Origin: Pseudomonadota bacterium
GTDB taxonomy: Bacteria; SZUA-182; DTGQ01
Assembly: GCA_030605265.1 (NCBI GenBank)
Contig: JAUWIR010000164.1
Span: forward strand, 1 to 8,318
Reading direction: 5' to 3'
DNA length: 8,318 nt
Shown here: positions 4,488-8,318 of the stretch, piece after piece
How positions within the stretch are numbered: the first letter of the stretch is position 1
How the letters are laid out: each line of letters opens with the position of its first letter
Translations under genes and position numbers: made by a program
Notes under the pieces: generated by a model
The model's input: the letters and a program-made list of their open reading frames with translations, nothing else
What the model was told of the DNA's origin: nothing
Databases searched by the model: none

Positions 4488-4959
4488 TATTCATTTCCTT
4501 TTCCTGTGATTTATAAACCTTTTTTTCTTGCATTTTAACATTTTTCTCGATAGCATCAATTTTTCCGAATAGCATTTCCTTGATTATCTTTCTATTCCGC
4601 CCTCTGGCCTGTTCTAGCCATAAATTTTCTTGTAGCAAAGGGAGCGAATCAATGCTTTTAATAATGGCAATGCATTCTTCAATAGGCAGATCTTCAAACC
4701 TCCCCGAGTTCTCGACTCCTAAAAGTTCATTTTTGCTATGTTCATCTAAAGCCGCCTTTGCTGCAGGGTCTAACGGCTTGATCTCTCGTAACAATTTTCC
4801 GTAATGGTCCCATTTCGGTTGTAACGATTTTCTGATTTTTTCCCAGACATCCACGGAAAGAAAATTCCGCCCGCCCTGGAAAACGAATTGCTTTTGCTCC
4901 CCGGAAGCGTCATAATAGTTAACTCCTAGAGAACCGGGACGATTCAACACAATATACAT
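4471..4959 (-). CDS. Unrecognised phage-type protein (162 aa) in the terminase-side operon
   Basis: The ATG follows a very strong ribosome site (AGGAGGAGATTAAAA). The N-terminus is beta-like (MYIVLNRPGSLGVNYYDASG, then KQFVFQGG), followed by NFLSVDVWEKIRKSL and a long helical, charged second half that ends in a Lys/Glu-rich tail. The first 45 residues resemble the opening of short hypothetical proteins I associate with phage structural gene clusters, but I cannot name a family. There is no signal peptide or membrane segment. The C-terminal 60 residues could form a coiled coil. It starts 13 bases after the stop of the repeat-containing gene and overlaps the next gene by 17 bases, a typical tight phage operon. 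Confidence 0.75.
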   Translation of the reverse strand: MYIVLNRPGSLGVNYYDASGEQKQFVFQGGRNFLSVDVWEKIRKSLQPKWDHYGKLLREIKPLDPAAKAALDEHSKNELLGVENSGRFEDLPIEECIAIIKSIDSLPLLQENLWLEQARGRNRKIIKEMLFGKIDAIEKNVKMQEKKVYKSQEKEMNNGKIG

Positions 4960-4972
4960 TTTTAATCTCCTC

Positions 4973-5329
4973 CTAAAATAAACAAACGCCAGTTGCTGAA
5001 AAAATATGATCTCCTGATAAATAGCCGCCTGGCGGTACTATCCGGCTATGGCCCTCGTCTTCATCATCATCCCAGGTTCCACCCTGTGAATCCGTTCGGC
5101 ACAATCTTTTTGACTTTCTAATAAATTCTGACCTTGGATCAAGGGCGGTATCCGCTTTGTCGAAAGTTCCCTTTGATCTTCCCACAGACAATGCCCTTGA
5201 TTGTCTGATAAAGGCATCTCTTGGCTCTTCACCGTCCCGTCTTGGCCTTGAATCATTTTCATCCTGCTTTATTTCAATTCCGTTTGCCATGTCCTGACAC
5301 TGCTTTAAAAATAATTCTCGTGGTCCCAT
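4973..5329 (-). CDS. Unrecognised 118-aa protein with a three-fold PRxxF(I/L)(R/K)(Q/K) repeat
   Basis: The ATG follows TAGGAGGTATTAGT, one of the best ribosome sites in the window. The product contains three copies of a 12-residue motif, PRxxF[IL][RK][QK][SC]xx[LM]: residues 3-14 (PRELFLKQCQDM), 36-47 (PRDAFIRQSRAL) and 65-76 (PRSEFIRKSKRL), spaced 33 and 29 residues apart. Each would be a basic amphipathic helix; the linkers are polar and probably disordered, and an acidic run DDDEDE (87-92) follows. This looks like a multivalent binding protein, for example one contacting nucleic acid or a repeated protein surface such as a capsid or terminase ring. That role is inference. It lies 11 bases after one small gene and 13 before the next in the phage-like operon. 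No family is recognised. Confidence 0.75.
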   Translation of the reverse strand: MGPRELFLKQCQDMANGIEIKQDENDSRPRRDGEEPRDAFIRQSRALSVGRSKGTFDKADTALDPRSEFIRKSKRLCRTDSQGGTWDDDEDEGHSRIVPPGGYLSGDHIFSATGVCLF

Positions 5330-5340
5330 ACTAATACCTC

Positions 5341-5541
5341 CTAATCAATATTGACTTGGTTGAATTTCTGCTTTATATCATCCAGGGGTAATGGATGACT
5401 TTTGAAAAAAGTTTTTAATTTATTTGCAAGATGAGTATTGATGTTCAATCGCTCCCGAATTACGGCCCTCAAATCATCAATTCTCGATGGACCGGTTATT
5501 AGTGATACTTCTAATTTTTTTATTCTGCTTTCTGTACTCAT
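5341..5541 (-). CDS. Unrecognised small helical protein (66 aa) in the phage-like operon
   Basis: A 66-residue, mostly helical, charged product. It opens with a short leucine-repeat helix (SRIKKLEVSL) and continues with RIDDLRAVIRERLNINTHLANKLKTFF, then a proline-containing turn (HPLPLDDIKQKF). Its ATG overlaps the TGA stop of the preceding gene (ATGA), so translation is coupled, which fits its weak ribosome site. No domain is recognised. It shares an N-terminal RIxxLE-type helix with the neighbouring gene product and with the end of the terminase-like protein, which may mean the three contact one another. Confidence 0.65.
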   Translation of the reverse strand: MSTESRIKKLEVSLITGPSRIDDLRAVIRERLNINTHLANKLKTFFKSHPLPLDDIKQKFNQVNID

Positions 5542-5759
5542 ACCATCACCACCCCGAGCTTAATTTCACCATCATTAACGGCAATATTCTGTTTTATTCC
5601 GTCACCCCAATCCATAACGCCGCCCATATTATCAACACAATTTTTCAATGCTTCCTCGTATCCATCGCCCTCATACTCATCAGAAAAATGTGAGTGCTCT
5701 AAACGGTGTAATCTTTTTTCTACTGCATTAAGATTTATTTTTGAACTCATTATGCTCAT
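5538..5759 (-). CDS. Unrecognised small acidic protein (73 aa) next to the terminase-like gene
   Basis: The ATG at 5757-5759 overlaps the TGA of the terminase-like gene by ATGA and has a GGGAGGG ribosome site 7 bases upstream inside that gene. The 73-residue product begins with a short coiled-coil-like helix (LNAVEKRLHRLEHSHF), followed by an acidic aromatic segment (SDEYEGDGYEEALKNCVDNM) and a glycine/hydrophobic C-terminal half ending GEIKLGVVMV. An in-frame ATG four codons later (MSSKI) is an alternative start. No family is recognised. Its tight coupling to a packaging-type gene suggests a partner role, but this is inference. Confidence 0.65.
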   Translation of the reverse strand: MSIMSSKINLNAVEKRLHRLEHSHFSDEYEGDGYEEALKNCVDNMGGVMDWGDGIKQNIAVNDGEIKLGVVMV

Positions 5760-6122
5760 TTAATTGCCCTCCCTTCAAGCGCTGTGAGCCGTTCCTGGAT
5801 ATCCTCAGTATCAATTCCCCGAAAGGCAAATTCTAAAACAGCCTTTGCTGCTGCTATTCTTGCCGATGCCGGGGCCTGTTGGTCATTCATAATTTGCTGA
5901 AAAACATCTACCGTTTCCTCTGAAAGCTTCTGAAGTCTACCTATTGCCGCCTCTACTGCCTGCTTTTTTGCCCCTAAATAAGCTTTTTTAAATTCCGGCT
6001 GCTAGCAAATATCGCCAAAGAGAAACCTCGCTAATATTAAGCGTTTTCGCCGCCTCCTGCATAGTCGGAGAGTCAAGAAGCGCTATGATTGCTTTTGTCT
6101 TTTTTGCCGGAATTCCTTTCAT
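5756..6122 (-). pseudogene. Phage terminase small subunit-like helix-turn-helix gene, broken by a one-base frameshift
   Basis: From the ATG at 6120-6122 the frame encodes a DNA-binding helix-turn-helix of the phBC6A51-like/terminase-small type (AIIALLDSPTMQEAAKTLNI, then SEVSLWRYL) and stops at TAA 5988-5990 after 44 residues. In the +1 frame, open from 6001 to the TGA at 5756-5758, the sequence continues exactly as the family expects: PEFKKAYLGAKKQ, RLQKLSEETV, SARIAAAKAVLEFAFRG and a final ERLTALEGR helix. Seven bases separate the WRYL and PEF codons where six would keep the frame, so a single inserted base explains the break. The rebuilt protein would be about 124 residues, close to the usual small-terminase length. 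Such proteins recognise phage DNA and load the large terminase. The two open frames overlap by only a few codons and no classic slippery site is visible, so I favour mutation or sequencing error over programmed frameshifting. Confidence 0.8.
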
Positions 6123-6218
6123 TTCCTTACAATTTCTTTCATTTTTATTTGGTTATGGAAAGGGTCATTATGTTAATCTTTTTTAGTTATTCCACGATAT
6201 CCTTTTTGCTGCTGTGAT

Positions 6219-6434
6219 TTACCCAAAACTCTTTTCCCCCGTCAAAATATCCACCATTTCAGATAATGGCTTTTGTGTCTCCCGTGCCCGGTTGATACAA
6301 GAGAGAAGTTTATCAATAGATTTCAGCCTCTTTTGTGCCATAGCAAGCTCGAATAATGGGAAAGGCGTTTCCTCACATAAAACGGCAAGAAATTTGTCTT
6401 GAATGACTGACGTTTTTAATGATGTTAAAGGCAT
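6219..6434 (-). CDS. Unrecognised small helical protein (71 aa), first gene of the phage-like operon
   Basis: The ATG follows ACGGGAGAACAAATCT, a fair ribosome site. The product is 71 residues, mainly helical, with hydrophobic stretches typical of a soluble helical bundle (FLAVLCEETPFPLFELAMAQ, then LKSIDKLLSCINRARE). Two Cys residues (20 and 46) are far apart and do not form a metal motif. No family is recognised. It is the first gene of the minus-strand cassette, about 95 bases upstream of the terminase-like gene. A perfect 11-bp tandem repeat (6458-6479) sits directly ahead of it and could be its operator. The gene could equally be the surviving piece of a longer ORF at a rearrangement junction. 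Confidence 0.55.
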   Translation of the reverse strand: MPLTSLKTSVIQDKFLAVLCEETPFPLFELAMAQKRLKSIDKLLSCINRARETQKPLSEMVDILTGEKSFG

Positions 6435-6457
6435 AGATTTGTTCTCCCGTAAATTTA

Positions 6458-6479
6458 ATTTGGTGACGATTTGGTGACG
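6458..6479. repeat. Perfect 11-bp tandem repeat between divergent modules
   Basis: ATTTGGTGACG occurs twice head to tail (6458-6468, 6469-6479). Eleven bases is one helical turn, so a dimeric regulator could bind both copies on one DNA face. It lies upstream of the minus-strand gene 6219-6434 and exactly where the truncated PAPS-reductase-like frame begins, so it is either an operator or a junction scar. Confidence 0.8.
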
Positions 6480-7112
6480 GTCTTTTTATATGCCAACACC
6501 CCTAAAATCAATATATTTGAAGCTGGTTTGAAGGATCAAAACAACCCTTACATGAAAAACCAGATTGCCGCACATCCCATCCTTAGCTGGTCTACTATGG
6601 ACGTATGGCTTTATATCTTCTGGCGGGGCATCCTGATCAATGATGCCTACCAAAAAGGTTTTGCCAGAATCGGCTGTTTTCTGTGCCCGGTAGCCTCTCT
6701 AATGAATCATTACCTCATGGATTATTACTACCCAAAGCTCTGGAAAGGGTGGCTGCATAACTTATCCGAATTTATCACCTACCGCCATGGTATTCAGGAA
6801 ATCCCTTTCCACAAAGGTGAAAAGAGGGTCCATACAGCAAACCGCCTCATCAAAAACGCCCATATCAAATGTGCCAATTGCCGTAAGATCATCTGCTGGA
6901 AGGGAAAACATTATAACCAGGCCCAAGGTCTTACTACCAGGAAATGGCAGTGCTTATCCTGTCATGCCAAAAAGGAAGGGATACCCAAAAGATATCTTCG
7001 GCGTGTTATAGACAAAAAAGTGCTAAAAGCCAAAAAGAAAGAGTTTGTTCCAACCAATACTTCAATCAATACTTCAACAACTTCAACCCTTACCCAAAAG
7101 GAGGTAACTTAA
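6471..7112 (+). pseudogene. PAPS-reductase-family protein, N-terminally truncated, with C-terminal zinc ribbon
   Basis: The frame has no good start: the first candidates are TTG at 6471 and GTG at 6474 with no ribosome site, and a TAA closes it upstream at 6456. The 213 residues match the C-terminal half of PAPS-reductase/ATP-pyrophosphatase-fold proteins: HPILSWSTMDVWLYIF (35-50), then FARIGCFLCPVAS with Cys69 and Cys72. The N-terminal half with the SGGKDS-type PP-loop, needed for ATP or PAPS binding, is absent. After about residue 130 there is an added zinc ribbon (Cys134, Cys137, Cys161, Cys164) and a Lys/Thr/Ser-rich tail of low complexity. Relatives include sulfate-assimilation enzymes, DndC of DNA phosphorothioation and phage proteins. 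The redoxin-like gene follows after 2 bases and has its ribosome site inside this frame, suggesting a reductant partner. Without the PP-loop it is probably inactive, unless the missing half is supplied elsewhere. Confidence 0.75.
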
Positions 7113-7114
7113 AA

Positions 7115-7435
7115 GTGATTAAGATCTTCGGCAAAAAATTTTGTTCTGCTTGCCAAGAAAAAAAGGCAGAGCTTACAGCTCAAGGCATCAACTATGAGTA
7201 TCATGATCTTGATACTCCGGATGGTTTGGCTGAGGCGGCTGTTCATGGCCTCATCGGCAGGGACCTTTCTTTACCCATCATCCTGGAGGTTGATTCAGAA
7301 AATAATGCTAAAAAACCCATTGGACAGTCTTTATATGATACTCAAAATAAAAGTCCTGAAAATCCTGCGGTTGTTCCTGTCAATGATAATGACCCTATAA
7401 CCCCTGATAATCCTGATACTCCTGAGGGCAAATGA
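7115..7435 (+). CDS. Glutaredoxin/NrdH-like redoxin with CSAC motif and proline-rich tail
   Basis: I take the GTG at 7115 as start: AAGGAGG lies 10 bases upstream and the protein then begins with the redoxin strand IKIFGKKFC. The upstream ATG at 6944 in the same frame would add meaningless residues. The 106-residue product has the thioredoxin-fold order: strand, CxxC active site (Cys10-Ser-Ala-Cys13) and helix, second strand YEYHDLDTP (28-36), helix, then LSLPIIL with the cis-Pro position Pro54. Residues about 78-106 form an Asn/Asp/Pro-rich tail (DNDPITPDNPDTP), probably disordered. Such small redoxins pass electrons to reductases; following a PAPS-reductase-type gene by two bases, it is its likely electron donor. 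Its TGA overlaps the next ATG (ATGA). Glutathione, thioredoxin reductase or another partner cannot be decided here. Confidence 0.85.
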   Translation: MIKIFGKKFCSACQEKKAELTAQGINYEYHDLDTPDGLAEAAVHGLIGRDLSLPIILEVDSENNAKKPIGQSLYDTQNKSPENPAVVPVNDNDPITPDNPDTPEGK

Positions 7436-8010
7436 CCATGAATGCAAATGATGGACCTGAATACAGACCACTCAGCCCGGGAAGGCTTGACATAGCCGCC
7501 TTCATCAAAGAGTTGGTCGTAACAAGGCAAAAATACCGGATTAAAGTGACTGCCAAACTCACCTCTGATATTGAAGCCCGAAGGATCGCCCTTCTTGCTG
7601 CCAACTGCTATCTCAAACATGGTGGGAATGTGCATCAGGCAGGTTTTCTGGAAGGTGATATCTATGAGGCAGCCAAGATGCTTGCCCTTGCCTGTAACCC
7701 TATATCAGATGAAATAAGAATTGAGGAACTGTCAATGATACATGGAAATCGTGGAGTCTTTCGGAATTTTAATCCTTTAAAATTATCCATTGAGGGTAAA
7801 GAGAGGTATTTAACTGCCTACACTTTTCTTGATGCCCTCATTATCAGAAACCTAAACACCATAGAGGAGAAAGCACATGAGCGAATACACAAATTTAAAG
7901 ATCGAAGACTTGATCAGCGAAGATCAATTAGCACAGCTATTCAAAGTCGGACCCTCAACCATAAAAAGATGGAAGACGGAAAGAGGATTGCCCTCCGTGA
8001 AGTTGGGTAA
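7432..8010 (+). CDS. Unrecognised protein (up to 192 aa) in the redoxin operon; C-terminal part doubtful
   Basis: The ATG at 7432 overlaps the redoxin stop (ATGA) and follows GAGGG. A second ATG two codons later is also possible. Residues about 16-150 look like genuine helical protein: RLDIAAFIKELVVTRQKY, RIALLAANCYLKHGGNVHQA, DIYEAAKMLALACNP and YLTAYTFLDALIIRNLNTI. The single Cys residues do not form a metal site and no family is recognised. From residue 150 onward the sequence (ERIHKFKDRRLDQRRS...) is very basic and lies opposite no other feature but inside the following gene's coding region in another frame. It is probably out-of-frame translation of that gene, so the ancestral stop was most likely near 7878 and a small indel has extended the ORF. 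Its place after a redoxin points to a shared pathway; that is inference. Confidence 0.65.
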   Translation: MTMNANDGPEYRPLSPGRLDIAAFIKELVVTRQKYRIKVTAKLTSDIEARRIALLAANCYLKHGGNVHQAGFLEGDIYEAAKMLALACNPISDEIRIEELSMIHGNRGVFRNFNPLKLSIEGKERYLTAYTFLDALIIRNLNTIEEKAHERIHKFKDRRLDQRRSISTAIQSRTLNHKKMEDGKRIALREVG

Positions 8011-8083
8011 AACGTACTATATTTTGGAGCAGGATTTCATGAATTGGTTTTTACAACAAAAAGGGGGACGAGACTCTGAATAG
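7877..8083 (+). CDS. Excisionase/MerR-type helix-turn-helix DNA-binding protein (68 aa)
   Basis: The ATG follows AGAGGAGAAAGCAC, a strong ribosome site. The 68-residue product has the HTH_17 winged helix-turn-helix: residues 14-36 (SEDQLAQLFKVGPSTIKRW) form the helix-turn-helix, 37-50 (RGLPSVKLGKTYYIL) the wing, and EQDFMNWFLQQ the closing helix, followed by a polar tail. Such proteins act as excisionases or small transcription factors. It overlaps the preceding ORF by 134 bases in another frame; the domain match and ribosome site make this frame the trustworthy one. It is the last gene of the plus-strand set and is followed by an 11-bp tandem repeat (8115-8140), a candidate binding site. A second protein of this type occurs at 1788-1958 but the two are only family-level similar. 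Confidence 0.85.
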   Translation: MSEYTNLKIEDLISEDQLAQLFKVGPSTIKRWKTERGLPSVKLGKTYYILEQDFMNWFLQQKGGRDSE

Positions 8084-8318
8084 GGGGTCTAAAATATATT
8101 CAAAAATGTTCCAGTTTGGTCTGATTTTGGTCTGATTTTGCACCAATTGGATATAAGTTTGAACGGAAAAGTTGTTGGCCTAGGGGTTTAATTCGGTTTC
8201 TCTCATCGTTTCAAAATAAGCAGGTTTTGGGGTGGGGAGGATCAAATTTTAACCCAACTCTTTTTAAAAAAACATATTTCCGGAAGGAAACCGGTTTTGT
8301 GAGATGTCAAAGGAATGC
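8084..8318. other. Gene-free right end with tandem repeat and small palindromes
   Basis: No ORF with a ribosome site was seen. Besides the 11-bp tandem repeat (8115-8140), the stretch holds CCAATTGG (8143-8150) and, near the end, the adjacent palindromes TTCCGGAA (8278-8285) and AAACCGGTTT (8288-8297). No clear T-tailed terminator was found for the plus-strand operon. Confidence 0.4.
8115..8140. repeat. 11-bp tandem repeat downstream of the helix-turn-helix gene
   Basis: TTTGGTCTGAT occurs twice in tandem (8115-8125, 8126-8136), with TTTG of a third unit at 8137-8140. The 11-base period and the TTTGGT core resemble the separate repeat at 6458-6479 (ATTTGGTGACG). Possible binding site for the adjacent helix-turn-helix protein or recombinase arm site. 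Confidence 0.75.

Noticed and set aside
4580..4804. Plus-strand ORF of 74 codons
   Set aside because: It is antisense to the 162-aa gene, which has a strong ribosome site and operon position.
5038..5262. Minus-strand ORF of 74 codons in another frame
   Set aside because: It is nested in the 118-aa repeat protein gene, which has the better ribosome site and internal repeat structure.
5487..5693. Plus-strand hydrophobic ORF of 68 codons resembling a membrane protein
   Set aside because: It is antisense to two ATGA-coupled minus-strand genes; the hydrophobicity comes from complementing charged codons.
5988..6001. Programmed -1 frameshift at TTTAAAAAA in the terminase-like gene
   Set aside because: The A-run begins at the 0-frame stop codon and the needed shift is +1 before it, so the classic slippery mechanism does not fit.
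6944..7114. Longer start for the redoxin-like gene
   Set aside because: The added residues lie in another frame of the PAPS-reductase-like gene and the GTG at 7115 has the ribosome site.
237..8271. TCTTTTTAAAAAA at 237-249 and 8259-8271 as attachment-site direct repeats
   Set aside because: The match is a T-run followed by an A-run, expected by chance in this composition, and the flanks do not agree.

Overview
The window looks like an accessory, mobile-element-rich stretch of a bacterial chromosome. It has low-to-moderate GC and visibly mixed composition: the stretch around 2000-2410 is much more AT-rich than the recombinase gene or the right-hand part. Taxonomy cannot be fixed from this sequence. 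Strong AGGAGG-type ribosome sites, a DUF1488-like protein, a DUF5678-like/retropepsin pair and a PAPS-reductase-like/glutaredoxin-like pair would fit an anaerobic Desulfobacterota- or Firmicutes-like host, but this is a weak inference. No tRNA, rRNA or CRISPR array was seen.

Left part (1-1958, minus strand): an integration module. It holds an excisionase-like helix-turn-helix protein (1788-1958), a CxxC/CxxC zinc-ribbon protein (1494-1781), a tyrosine recombinase with a complete catalytic set (371-1357) and a possible 51-residue small ORF behind it (165-320). Two strong dyads lie in the recombinase leader. The 9-mer TTGATCGAT occurs three times downstream of the recombinase.

Middle left (2040-3323): a DUF1488-like gene on the plus strand whose 3' end was rewritten by a perfect, frame-breaking 29-bp tandem duplication; an orphan ribosome site with a 5-codon ORF; then a two-gene minus-strand operon, a DUF5678-like protein coupled by TAATG to a retropepsin-type aspartic protease with a C-terminal SEC-C zinc motif.

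Centre (3324-4262): a decayed gene (3488-3977, one frameshift and one in-frame amber stop) lying between 15-bp direct repeats, then a gene-free stretch full of dyads that includes a minus-strand terminator.

Centre right (6434 down to 4263, minus strand): a compact operon of seven small genes, several overlapping by ATGA. The only recognisable member is a phage terminase-small-subunit-like helix-turn-helix gene, broken by a one-base frameshift. The others are unrecognised; one carries a three-fold internal repeat. No large terminase, portal or capsid gene is visible, so this is a phage-derived cassette or remnant, not a complete prophage.

Right part (6471-8083, plus strand): a tightly coupled set made of the C-terminal half of a PAPS-reductase-family protein (PP-loop half missing) with an added zinc ribbon, a CxxC glutaredoxin/NrdH-like protein, an unrecognised protein, and an excisionase-type helix-turn-helix protein that overlaps its predecessor by 134 bases. 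The junction at about 6440-6480, where the broken PAPS gene begins head-to-head with the phage-like operon, carries a perfect 11-bp tandem repeat. Another 11-bp tandem repeat follows the last gene. Overall this is a mosaic of mobile modules, several of them decaying.
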